Source of the DNA: a bacterium UBP8_UBA6595 | GTDB taxonomy: Bacteria; Margulisbacteria; Marinamargulisbacteria; UBA6595 | Assembly: GCA_002433595.1 (NCBI GenBank) | Contig: DJIL01000037.1 | Location: 1 to 20,468, forward strand | DNA length: 20,468 nucleotides | Direction: 5' to 3' | Part shown: positions 6,783 through 15,303 of the stretch, one piece after another | How positions within the stretch are numbered: position 1 is the stretch's first letter | How the letters are laid out: every line of letters starts with the position of its first letter | The notes under the pieces: generated by a model | Seen by the model: only the letters and a program-made list of their open reading frames with translations | What the model was told of the DNA's origin: nothing | Database searches by the model: none | Program-made: the position numbers and the translations under genes

Positions 6783-8144
6783 CTATTGTTCCTTACATAA
6801 TTTAACTACGCATTCCAAATGAAACGAATGGGGAAACATATCCACGGGGACGAACCGAACCACACGGTAGCCGGATTCTTGAATTACACGCAAGTCTCGC
6901 AATAGGGTGCTCGGGTTGCACGAGATGTACAAAATGGTGTGTGGGTCTTGCTCAATCAGTCGATTTAGGGCTTTGGGAACTAAGCCCGAGCGTGGGGGGT
7001 CAACAATAATTACATCGGGGTCATACCGATTAAATTTTAGTAAGTTTTTAACGCGACCCGCATAAAACTCGCAATTGGTAATGCCGTTGTCCACAGCATT
7101 TTGTTTGGCATTTTCGATGGCTTCGGGGATGCTTTCAATTCCAATAACATGCTGAACATGCGGCGCAACCAACAGCCCAATAGTTCCTGCACCACAGTAT
7201 AAATCCAACACTCGGTCACTGGGTTTAAATTCAGCGACATCTAATAGTGTTTGAAAAAGAACTTCCGCTTGATGGGTATTGGTTTGAAAAAACGCGTTGA
7301 TAGCTATTTTAAATGTTGTATTTAAGATTGTTTCGGTAATAATGGGGCTTCCCGCAATGAGCGACGTGTCCATGGCCAGGGAGTGATCCGATGCTTCAGC
7401 GTGAACGCTTTGAACAAGCCCTCGAATAGGGAGTGTTTGTGTGAGGTCCCCAACGCTAAGCGTGTGCGCCAATTCGGTGAGCAATGTAGGAATGGGTTCA
7501 GAGACGCTAAGCATCAGTAAAAACCCCCCATGGGTTTTGGATTCTCGGACCACCAAGTGGCGTAAAATGCCGGTATGGGCATGGTAATCCCACGTGGATA
7601 GTTGATGATCCGTTGCCCACTGACTTACACGACTCAATAGCGTCGCCATATGCGAGGATGCCAGTTGGCAGTCGGGCACTGGGTGGACCCGGTCAAAACG
7701 CCCCCGTTCTTTAAGCCCCAAATACACAGTTTTATCCGCATGCGTAGCAAAAGAAAAATCCATTTTGTTGCGGAAAAACTGTGTGTGTTGCACGGGAACA
7801 ATGACTTCTGGTGTATACGCAAACTGGGGATCTAGCTGCTGAATTAAATCGGTTAACATGGCTTGTTTTAGTTCGAGTTGATCCGTATAGTTCACATGGA
7901 TTAATTGACACCCCCCACAAGTAGGGTAATGGTGGCATAGCGATTTATTGCGCAATGGCGATGGCTGTATCAGGGTATCAACCGTGCCAAATGTGGTTCG
8001 TTTGCGTCGATAGGTATGGGTAAGCCTGACGGTATCACCAGGTAGTGTATTGGGCACAAAAATAGCTTGCCCATCGCAATACCCGAGGCCCCAGCCCTGG
8101 AATACGAGCTTTTCAATAGAGAGGTCAATAGGCAGGTTAGTCAT
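6783..8144 (-). CDS. rlmD: 23S rRNA (uracil-5-)-methyltransferase, RlmD/RumA family
   Basis: SAM-dependent C5 methylation of a uridine in 23S rRNA. The 453 residues hold an N-terminal TRAM domain (about 1-60), an Fe-S cluster motif with C70, C76, C79 and C159, and the methyltransferase core. Core motifs are VLDLYCGAGTIGLL (SAM loop, about 312-325), IIVDPPRSGL (379-388) and YISCNPSTL with the catalytic C409; HLECVV near 442 carries the general-base Glu. The target position (U1939, U747, or both as in RlmCD) cannot be decided. It starts 18 nt after the upstream 705-residue gene and is the last large gene of the minus-strand run. Confidence 0.92.
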   Translation of the reverse strand: MTNLPIDLSIEKLVFQGWGLGYCDGQAIFVPNTLPGDTVRLTHTYRRKRTTFGTVDTLIQPSPLRNKSLCHHYPTCGGCQLIHVNYTDQLELKQAMLTDLIQQLDPQFAYTPEVIVPVQHTQFFRNKMDFSFATHADKTVYLGLKERGRFDRVHPVPDCQLASSHMATLLSRVSQWATDHQLSTWDYHAHTGILRHLVVRESKTHGGFLLMLSVSEPIPTLLTELAHTLSVGDLTQTLPIRGLVQSVHAEASDHSLAMDTSLIAGSPIITETILNTTFKIAINAFFQTNTHQAEVLFQTLLDVAEFKPSDRVLDLYCGAGTIGLLVAPHVQHVIGIESIPEAIENAKQNAVDNGITNCEFYAGRVKNLLKFNRYDPDVIIVDPPRSGLVPKALNRLIEQDPHTILYISCNPSTLLRDLRVIQESGYRVVRFVPVDMFPHSFHLECVVKLCKEQ

Positions 8145-8162
8145 AACAATTCATCGGTATAG

Positions 8163-10280
8163 TTAATAGCATTGAATTGTATGCGTTGTTGCGGGGACTT
8201 GAATTCGGTGGTTGTCTAAAATAGGAACCGGGGACTCAGCCATGACACGTTGAATACTGGGATGCAGTTGAATCACAATGGCAGTGGGAGGCGTATGGAA
8301 TTGGGGGTTAAGCGTGAGGGTATACGGGGGATTAGTGCTGGGGGATAGGTGACAGTCTAAAGGACCAAATGGCGTAGGAATCCCCGTAAACTGAGAGCCT
8401 TCCCATACGGAATTGGGCATGTGAAACAATAGATTCAAGCATGTATTATCAGCATGAGCAATCATGGATAACAGCACCGATACACAGGCGGCGGTTGCTA
8501 CGCTATCATGACCAAGGCCACCCCCTCCTTTATGCGTGCTGGTATGCACGGTTGTTGGGAATGAACCGTTGGTATTTGCTGTTTCAATTAGCCACTTCAC
8601 AATCACGTGAGCCTTGCGAGTATCGCCACGGGCAAAGTAAATTTGTGCAAGCTGGGCATTGTGTCTGACGGAGAACCCATCATGCGGGCCAGTATTAACC
8701 ACACATCCATCATGGCCAAACGTTTGTTCAATATGTGAAAGTGTTTTATTAACCAATGGCTGGTACAGACTAAAAATGCCCAATGGGACTAAGCTATACA
8801 ACGTATCCAATAGTTTTCCGTGGACTTTGGGAGTTTTAGATAAAGCCAGATAAGGGGCGTCGGGGCGCCGATCAAAAATAAAAGCAAGGCTTTCGTTTAA
8901 GTATGTGTGGAGCATTTGCGAGACAGCAGAATAATCCATGTGCGCAGGCAAGCCCCTTGTTTTGGATAGATGCCCTAAGGTGCGGACGGCATGAATAAGC
9001 CAAGCGTGGTTGAGTAGCGGCGTAGACGTTTGATTGTGTGCGTGAGTTGGCGCCAACGGCAACAATGGGTAGGGAATTGGGGCTTGGTGTTGCAAGCGCT
9101 TAACCCAATGTGCAATGGATTTGTTTAACTTAGACCAGTGGTTTTGAATCCAGGAAAAATCTTGGCTGTAAAGTGCCTGTTGATAGGCTAAATCCACCGC
9201 AATACCGGCGGCGTCCGGTGAGGGATGCCACCACCAACTGCTTTGAGTAACGGATTTAAGCAGTGTTTGAGCATGCGTACAATACCCCAATTGTGCATAT
9301 AGTCGCCCCAAGAGCCAGCGACTAATTGGGGTGCCGTCTGTGGCAATGGTTGCGTGCCCTTGCAATAGGTAATGAACGCCTGTTTTTAGCGTGTAATTAA
9401 AGAGATTATCCGGAGTTTTTAGGCAGATGTTTTTTTGTTTAATGGGTGTCCATACCTGGTTTAAAGTGTGTTGAATATCAGAAAACCGTTGATTTTGAAT
9501 CGCCGAAATGGGGAGTTTAGTCGATGAACGGACCCCGTGGGGCAGGGTATACATTATGTGAATATTTGTATCTACAGTATAAGAAAAGCAGGCCGTTGCT
9601 AACCCGTGAGAACAGTGCACTTGGGGAATCATATTCCAATTACTTAGGGCATCGGGGACTGAACTCTCATCTTGGCTAAAGCAAGTAATTGCCGCGGGTT
9701 TTTCGTGCAAGACTAACTGCGGGGTATTGTTTAGCATGACGGTATTGTTGCTCAAGTAGCAAATTGATTGCAAACTGCCGAGGCCCTCGGGATGCATGGG
9801 CAATGCAATCAGCACCAATTGAATGGCGGCATCGTGCCGATCACGACTAACGGTTAGACTGACCACAGCCCCCCCACGGTCAGCTTTACTAACTAATGTG
9901 GGGATGGTGGCAATCGACTGGCGAACAGTAACTCCCTCGCATTGCCATAATGTTTGATGCGTGTTGTTAGAATACGCTTGAGTAGAATCCGATACGGTTG
10001 GGGTATATAAGCGATTATTAATTAATAATCCGTAGTGCATGGACCAGGTATGGGGATCCGGGCATATCATACCAACAGGATCAATGCGGAGGGGGGTAGC
10101 ACTATGGGGGTGAGAGACATCGGTCCATGATCGAAAAGCTAAATTTTGCACATGCGATTCAATGTGGCAGGACAAGTTCTGCTGCAGCAAAACCCAATAG
10201 GGCCACAACAAGTGGGCATTGTTTTGAAATGCTGATCGATTTTTAATCAGTTGTTGATTAGTTGGACTGGCTGGTTTCAT
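8163..10280 (-). CDS. Large protein resembling six-hairpin (alpha/alpha)6 glycosidases; function unknown
   Basis: 705 residues, with no signal peptide or membrane span, so probably cytoplasmic. I do not recognise a named family. Three regions can be seen: a beta-rich N-terminal part (about 1-290), a helical part (about 290-600) with repeated helix pairs such as ISRWLLGRLYAQLGY and GIAVDLAYQQALYSQDFSWI, and a beta-rich C-terminal part (about 610-705) with TPFGPLDCHLSP. This order matches GH78-, GH15- and GH94-like enzymes built on an (alpha/alpha)6 barrel. A KGGGGLGHDSVATAA segment near 584-598 is glycine-rich. I could not assign catalytic acids. The start overlaps the upstream gene by 23 nt and lacks a clear Shine-Dalgarno. 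The glycosidase assignment is inference from layout only. Confidence 0.6.
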   Translation of the reverse strand: MKPASPTNQQLIKNRSAFQNNAHLLWPYWVLLQQNLSCHIESHVQNLAFRSWTDVSHPHSATPLRIDPVGMICPDPHTWSMHYGLLINNRLYTPTVSDSTQAYSNNTHQTLWQCEGVTVRQSIATIPTLVSKADRGGAVVSLTVSRDRHDAAIQLVLIALPMHPEGLGSLQSICYLSNNTVMLNNTPQLVLHEKPAAITCFSQDESSVPDALSNWNMIPQVHCSHGLATACFSYTVDTNIHIMYTLPHGVRSSTKLPISAIQNQRFSDIQHTLNQVWTPIKQKNICLKTPDNLFNYTLKTGVHYLLQGHATIATDGTPISRWLLGRLYAQLGYCTHAQTLLKSVTQSSWWWHPSPDAAGIAVDLAYQQALYSQDFSWIQNHWSKLNKSIAHWVKRLQHQAPIPYPLLPLAPTHAHNQTSTPLLNHAWLIHAVRTLGHLSKTRGLPAHMDYSAVSQMLHTYLNESLAFIFDRRPDAPYLALSKTPKVHGKLLDTLYSLVPLGIFSLYQPLVNKTLSHIEQTFGHDGCVVNTGPHDGFSVRHNAQLAQIYFARGDTRKAHVIVKWLIETANTNGSFPTTVHTSTHKGGGGLGHDSVATAACVSVLLSMIAHADNTCLNLLFHMPNSVWEGSQFTGIPTPFGPLDCHLSPSTNPPYTLTLNPQFHTPPTAIVIQLHPSIQRVMAESPVPILDNHRIQVPATTHTIQCY

Positions 10281-11577
10281 TTGCCGATAATTCAGTAATT
10301 TCTAACTTTAATATACGTCGCTGATTCATTTCTTTAACTTTAATACTTACGTGCTGAAAGGTAAATGATTCATCAATTTCTGGAAAATGCCCCAACTCGT
10401 GTAAAACAAACCCTCCGAGGGTATCGTAGTCATCAGATTCTTCTAAATTTAATCTGAATTGTTCAATAAGTGCACTCATACTCGTTTTGGCATCGGCTGC
10501 GTACGTATGGGGGCTTAAGGCGTAAACCTCCGGCGTGTGATCGGAATCATATTCATCTTGAATTTCACCAAAAATTTCTTCAATAATGTCCTCTAATGTA
10601 ATAATGCCTGCCATGCCACCGTGCTCATTAACGACAATGGCAATGTGACACTTTGAGTGCTGCATTTCTCGGAATAATGATTCAATATCTTTAGTTTCAG
10701 GTATAAATAAAGCATCGCGTTGATAATCTGAAACAGAGGCTGTTGGTTGCGTGCAGTTTAATAAGTCTTTGGCATACAGCGCGCCAACCACATTATCCAT
10801 TTTTTTATCGTATACCGGAATGCGCGAATGACCATGCGTAGTAATTAACTCAATGGCATCAGTAACCGTGGCATCCAATTTAATGCAAACGGTATCGGTT
10901 CTGGGTGTCATAATCTCCCGAGCAACGGTATCGCCAAAACTAAAAATTGATTGAATCATATCGGTTTCATCTTGTTCTAAAACGCCAGCTTCTTCGGCTA
11001 GTCGCATGATGGTTTCAACTTCAGCTTGTGAAATTTTTGGGGTGTCATACGTGGGGGAAACTCCCAGTAATTGGAATACAGTTTGGTTTAGCATTACAAA
11101 TATAGAAATAAACGGAGTCATGATTCTTAACGATAGGCGTAACACTGGCGCAATCACCATGGCATACTGTGTGGGATTTCTCAGTGCAACACTTTTGGGT
11201 GTGATTTCGCCAAAAAAGAGTAATACAGATGTAACAACAAGCGTGGCTATAATTAAAATGCAGTAACTGGGTAACGCGAGTTGCGATAAACTTGATATAA
11301 ACAAAGATGTAGCAATTGCAGAGGCAGCCACATTGGCAACGTTGTTACCAATTAAAATCCCAGTAATTAACAATTTAGGGTCTTTTAATAATAGATTAAG
11401 TAATAAGGCCCGGGAGTTTCCTTGATCGACCAATGTTTTTAGCTTGATTTTATCCACGCCTGTGATTGCTGTTTCTGAGCTTGAAAAGAATGCTGAAAAA
11501 ACAACGCAAATTGCTAACACAAACAATAATAGAAGTGTATGATTGGGTTCCAAAAGTACTAAAAGTCTCCCGTGCAA
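10258..11577 (-). CDS. CNNM/CBS-domain membrane protein, HlyC/CorC (TlyC) family
   Basis: A probable inner-membrane cation (Mg2+/Co2+) transport or homeostasis protein; older names call it a hemolysin. The 439 residues comprise a CNNM transmembrane domain (about 1-185) with the signature SAFFSSSETAI and FFGEITPKSVALRN, a CBS pair (about 200-330) with REIMTPRTD and GIITLEDIIEEIFGEI, and a C-terminal CorC_HlyC domain (about 350-430) containing DYDTLGGFVLHELGHFP. The start is uncertain: TTG at 11577 is the longest option; TTG at 11553 has GGGAG upstream (13 nt) and gives a more family-like N terminus. No ATG is available nearby. Its end overlaps the 705-residue gene. Confidence 0.9.
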   Translation of the reverse strand: MHGRLLVLLEPNHTLLLLFVLAICVVFSAFFSSSETAITGVDKIKLKTLVDQGNSRALLLNLLLKDPKLLITGILIGNNVANVAASAIATSLFISSLSQLALPSYCILIIATLVVTSVLLFFGEITPKSVALRNPTQYAMVIAPVLRLSLRIMTPFISIFVMLNQTVFQLLGVSPTYDTPKISQAEVETIMRLAEEAGVLEQDETDMIQSIFSFGDTVAREIMTPRTDTVCIKLDATVTDAIELITTHGHSRIPVYDKKMDNVVGALYAKDLLNCTQPTASVSDYQRDALFIPETKDIESLFREMQHSKCHIAIVVNEHGGMAGIITLEDIIEEIFGEIQDEYDSDHTPEVYALSPHTYAADAKTSMSALIEQFRLNLEESDDYDTLGGFVLHELGHFPEIDESFTFQHVSIKVKEMNQRRILKLEITELSANETSQSN

Positions 11578-11636
11578 TAGTGATTAGAAATCGTCATTTA
11601 TAGAAGTTTAAGTATAACGCTATCCCTAGGCTATGT

Positions 11637-14201
11637 CTAGTTTTTTGCTTTGGACACCGATAGAGTGAGGGTGGAAGAAGGGGCATCAATTAAAATAGTA
11701 TCGCCAGGTTGCACGTGATTATTCAGGAGTTGAATCGATAGTTTATTTTCAATTTCACGCTGAATGAGTCGATTTAGCGGGCGGGCGCCGTAATGGGGAT
11801 TGTAGCCATTCTGACTCAAATATATTTTCGCTTTTTGAGATACGCATAAACTTAAATTTTTCTTGGCTAATCGAGCGTTAAGTCGGTTAAGCTGGATATC
11901 CACAATGGCAATCATATCCACTTCGGATAGCGTTTCAAATAAGATGATTTCATCAATTCGATTAAGAAGTTCGGGTCGAAAATAGTCGGTAATACAAGCC
12001 ATCATGCGAGTATCTAAGGACTCAGTATTTGAAACGGATGGGTGCACTAATGAAGAGCCTAAATTACTGGTAATCATAACAATTGTATTTTTAAAATCAA
12101 CAGTGATGCCTTTGGCATCGGTGACATGCCCATCGTCTAATAGCTGCAATAAAATATTGAGTACATCGGGGTGGGCTTTTTCAACTTCATCAAATAAAAC
12201 AACTTGGTAGGGACGATCTCGAACCGCATCCGTTAATAAACCGCCGGTTTCGTAGCCAACATAGCCCGGCGGAGCCCCAAGTAATCGAGAAATACTATGG
12301 TGTTCAGTGTATTCGCTCATATCAATGCGTAGCATAGCCGATTCGTCGTTAAACATAAATTCGGATAGTGCGCGGCATACTTCTGTTTTACCAACGCCAG
12401 TGGGGCCAAAAAGTAAGAATGATCCAATGGGGCGCGTGTGATCACCAATGCCGGTTTGGCTCCGTCGCACTGCATGGCTAATTGCGGTGATTGCGGCTTC
12501 TTGCCCAACCACACGGTCACGCAGTTTAGTTTCCATAGCCACTAATTTTTCTTTTTGACTGGATAATAAAGCTTGAATAGGAATCCCTGTACTGCCTGCG
12601 ATAACGCTGGCGATATCGGTATCATCAACAGCATCGTGTAGGCGTTTATTCCCAGATTCCAGAATGGTTAACTGGGCTTCAATATCTGGAATACGGCCAT
12701 ATTTCAATGTTGAAGCGTACGCAAAATCATGGGTTCGTTCAGCAATGGCAAGATTTTTTTTAGTAGTAGTATAGACTTTTTTTAAAGCGTGGATGCGATC
12801 CAATTGGGTTTTTTCAATAGCCCATTGGGCGGTTTGTTTTTTGGCGGTAGCCGCCAATTCGATCACAGTGCCTTCTAGTGACTGTAATCGCGTTTTGGCA
12901 CCGGGGTCCGTTTCTTTTTTTAATGCTTCGATTTCAATGTTCATGTGCATGATGTTTCGATCAATCGTATCAAGCTCGCGTGGCTTACTGTTTAATTCAA
13001 TGCTGCGTTGACTAGCGGCTTCGTCGATCAGATCAATGGCTTTATCAGGCAAGCAGCGATTGGGAATATAGCGATCGGATAATTGAGCAGCGGCAACAAT
13101 TGCGGAGTCTTTAATTTTGATACCATGGTGTCGCTCGTAGTGTTCTTTAATACCGCGCAAAATAGACACGGTGTCATGCACAGTGGGCTCTTGGGTATAT
13201 ATGGGTTGAAATCGACGGGTTAGTGCGGCGTCTTTTTCAATGTAGCGCTTGTATTCTGTTAGTGTGGTGGCGCCAATGCAGTGCAAGGTACCTTTGGCTA
13301 AGGCCGGCTTTAGTAAATTGGCGGCATCCATAGGCCCGTCGCTGCGTCCTGCACCAATGAGTAAATGCAATTCATCAATAAATAAAATACAGTCTGTTCG
13401 ACTGGATACAGTATGAATAATTTGTGTAAACCGTTGTTCAAATTCGCCCCTAAATTTAGTGCCCGCTAAAACAGATCCCAAATCCAAAGCGATAATGTGT
13501 TTATGTTTTAGAGTGTCAGGGACGTCTTCAGCCGCAATGCGTTGTGCTAAGCCTTCAACAATAGCGGTTTTTCCGACACCCGACTTCCCAATTAAAATGG
13601 GATTGTTTTTTGTGCGTCGAGACACGACTTCCATAAGGCGTCGAATTTCAAGATTTCGACCAATAACAGGGTCCAACTGACCCGACCGGGCTAAATCGGT
13701 TACGTTTATGCTGTAATCACTTAATGGGTACGGATCGGTGTCATCTGTGGCGTTTTTAATAATACGCCCATGGCGATAGGTATCGCGACTAGCTCGCAAT
13801 GCTTCGGCAGATAGTTTGGCTGACTTAAATATCTGAGTGAATGCGTGTGCATGGGTGAATTCAGCCATAGCAATCAGTAAGCTATCCACGGATACAAACC
13901 GATCGCCATAGGCTTGACTCACACGTTCACCGGCCAGTAGTAGCGACACAACGGATTGAGTAACGGAGCGTTTAGCACTAGACGGTGAGCGTGTATAGTT
14001 ATCCAAAACAGCTTGATTTGTAACGTCGAATGCGAGCGGATCCGCACCGGCTTGCGTGATTAGTGTCTGAACAACGGAATCGCGCAATAGACTAGCTAAT
14101 ACATGATGCTCCGTGCAGCAGTCATGGCAATGGGCTAGGGCAATGGTTTGGGCTTTCTCAATTAAGTGTTGTAGGTGTTCGGTGTAGTTAACGAGTCGCA
14201 T
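11637..14201 (-). CDS. clpB: ATP-dependent disaggregase ClpB
   Basis: A hexameric AAA+ chaperone that works with DnaK to pull proteins out of aggregates. I start it at the ATG at 14201 (854 residues, the usual ClpB length, first residues MRLVNYTEHL). A longer frame reaching 14396 only runs antiparallel in phase over the M23 gene. Domains: Clp N domain (1-145), NBD1 with Walker A GKSGVGKT (205-212) and Walker B ILFIDE (272-277), a coiled-coil M domain (about 400-525), and NBD2 with Walker A GPTGVGKT (599-606) and Walker B VVLFDEVEKAH. The full-length M domain and lack of a ClpP-binding loop favour ClpB over ClpC. It begins 4 nt after the M23 stop. The N domain holds an unusual HCHDCC cluster (24-29). 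Confidence 0.94.
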   Translation of the reverse strand: MRLVNYTEHLQHLIEKAQTIALAHCHDCCTEHHVLASLLRDSVVQTLITQAGADPLAFDVTNQAVLDNYTRSPSSAKRSVTQSVVSLLLAGERVSQAYGDRFVSVDSLLIAMAEFTHAHAFTQIFKSAKLSAEALRASRDTYRHGRIIKNATDDTDPYPLSDYSINVTDLARSGQLDPVIGRNLEIRRLMEVVSRRTKNNPILIGKSGVGKTAIVEGLAQRIAAEDVPDTLKHKHIIALDLGSVLAGTKFRGEFEQRFTQIIHTVSSRTDCILFIDELHLLIGAGRSDGPMDAANLLKPALAKGTLHCIGATTLTEYKRYIEKDAALTRRFQPIYTQEPTVHDTVSILRGIKEHYERHHGIKIKDSAIVAAAQLSDRYIPNRCLPDKAIDLIDEAASQRSIELNSKPRELDTIDRNIMHMNIEIEALKKETDPGAKTRLQSLEGTVIELAATAKKQTAQWAIEKTQLDRIHALKKVYTTTKKNLAIAERTHDFAYASTLKYGRIPDIEAQLTILESGNKRLHDAVDDTDIASVIAGSTGIPIQALLSSQKEKLVAMETKLRDRVVGQEAAITAISHAVRRSQTGIGDHTRPIGSFLLFGPTGVGKTEVCRALSEFMFNDESAMLRIDMSEYTEHHSISRLLGAPPGYVGYETGGLLTDAVRDRPYQVVLFDEVEKAHPDVLNILLQLLDDGHVTDAKGITVDFKNTIVMITSNLGSSLVHPSVSNTESLDTRMMACITDYFRPELLNRIDEIILFETLSEVDMIAIVDIQLNRLNARLAKKNLSLCVSQKAKIYLSQNGYNPHYGARPLNRLIQREIENKLSIQLLNNHVQPGDTILIDAPSSTLTLSVSKAKN

Positions 14202-14205
14202 TCGT

Positions 14206-15303
14206 TTATAAATTTTTAAAATAAGTAGAGGGGTTGATTGGCGTCCCATTTTTACGCACTTCAAAATGCAAATGAGGGCCCGTTGAATATCCGGTAGATC
14301 CGACATACCCAATGAGCTGTCCCTTTTCAACCTGTTGGCCTTTTTTTGCAACAATACGGGACTGATGCGCATATACTGACGTGATATTGTGCCCATGATC
14401 TAAAATAGTGGCTTTTCCATACCCCCCCCACCATCCAGAAAAAACGACAGTTCCACGGTCAGCTGCAATTATTTTTTGTCCAGAAGGTGCGGCAAAGTCA
14501 ATGCCAGAGTGAAAAATTCGGCGTTTAAAAATGGGGTGGGTCCGGTACCCAAAACTTGAGGATAACCAACCCAAGACTGGTTTAACAAATTGCATACTTC
14601 CAATTACGGTTGTTTTTTTGCGCTTTCGAATGAGACTCGCCAACTCACTGGAGCTGGCGAGTAAGGCTTGGTTATTCTGTTCAAAGAGTTTAATTGTCTG
14701 ATTTAAGGTGCTCAAACGTTTATTTTTTTGTTTTTTAGTGTTTTGTATATCCAATAGGGAGGCGTTGGCTTGCTGGTGCATGCGTTGAATTCGATGCTTG
14801 CGTTGAGCTACTTTTCGTTGATAGCTTAGCCATGATTTATGTTTTTTTTGAATTCTTTTAAGTAATTTAATATCAGCAGTGAGTAGCTTTTCAAACCAAA
14901 TAGCCGTTTCAAAAAATGACAGCAAATCATGAGAAGAAAATAAAACTTCTAAAAAACCAAAGTTTTGGTATTTGTAAATATCACGTAGTCGATGCTCAAA
15001 GTTTTTCTGAATGGTTTTAAACTCTGCCTCAGAATCAGTGACGCGTTGTTCAATGCTTTTTTGCTCGTGGTGATAGGCTTTTAAATTAGCATTTAAGCGT
15101 TTTAACTCGGTTCGTTTGACGGTTAAATTTCGATCAAGCGTCAGCAACTCCTTAAGTACCTTGGATTGTTTTTGACGCTGAGCGTCTATTTTTTGTTCAG
15201 TATTGGTATAGGATTGTTCTAACTTTTTTACAGCGTTGGGCGTAGTCCCTAGGGTGGGCACCGCTATAATACCGAGAAAAATAAATATTAAATACTTAGT
15301 CAT
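14206..15303 (-). CDS. Secreted M23 peptidase with coiled coil, EnvC-like
   Basis: A probable envelope murein hydrolase or amidase activator. From the ATG at 15303 it has 365 residues: a signal peptide (MTKYLIFIFLGIIAVPTLG, cleavage near 19-22), a long coiled coil (about 25-225) and a LytM domain (about 240-360). Zinc ligands H265 and D269 (HSGID) and H346 (HLH), plus H312 (YAH), are present, so it should be catalytically competent, unlike EnvC, whose LytM domain is inactive. The frame is open further upstream to 15546 inside uvrC, but the signal peptide and an AAGGA about 10 nt upstream fix the start. It overlaps the uvrC end by 8 nt. A G8 run on the coding strand (14422-14429) encodes WGG at 292-294. 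Confidence 0.9.
   Translation of the reverse strand: MTKYLIFIFLGIIAVPTLGTTPNAVKKLEQSYTNTEQKIDAQRQKQSKVLKELLTLDRNLTVKRTELKRLNANLKAYHHEQKSIEQRVTDSEAEFKTIQKNFEHRLRDIYKYQNFGFLEVLFSSHDLLSFFETAIWFEKLLTADIKLLKRIQKKHKSWLSYQRKVAQRKHRIQRMHQQANASLLDIQNTKKQKNKRLSTLNQTIKLFEQNNQALLASSSELASLIRKRKKTTVIGSMQFVKPVLGWLSSSFGYRTHPIFKRRIFHSGIDFAAPSGQKIIAADRGTVVFSGWWGGYGKATILDHGHNITSVYAHQSRIVAKKGQQVEKGQLIGYVGSTGYSTGPHLHFEVRKNGTPINPSTYFKNL

Noticed and set aside
14202..14396. Extension of the clpB frame upstream of 14201
   Set aside because: It covers the catalytic end of the M23 gene in another frame; ClpB homology begins at the 14201 ATG.
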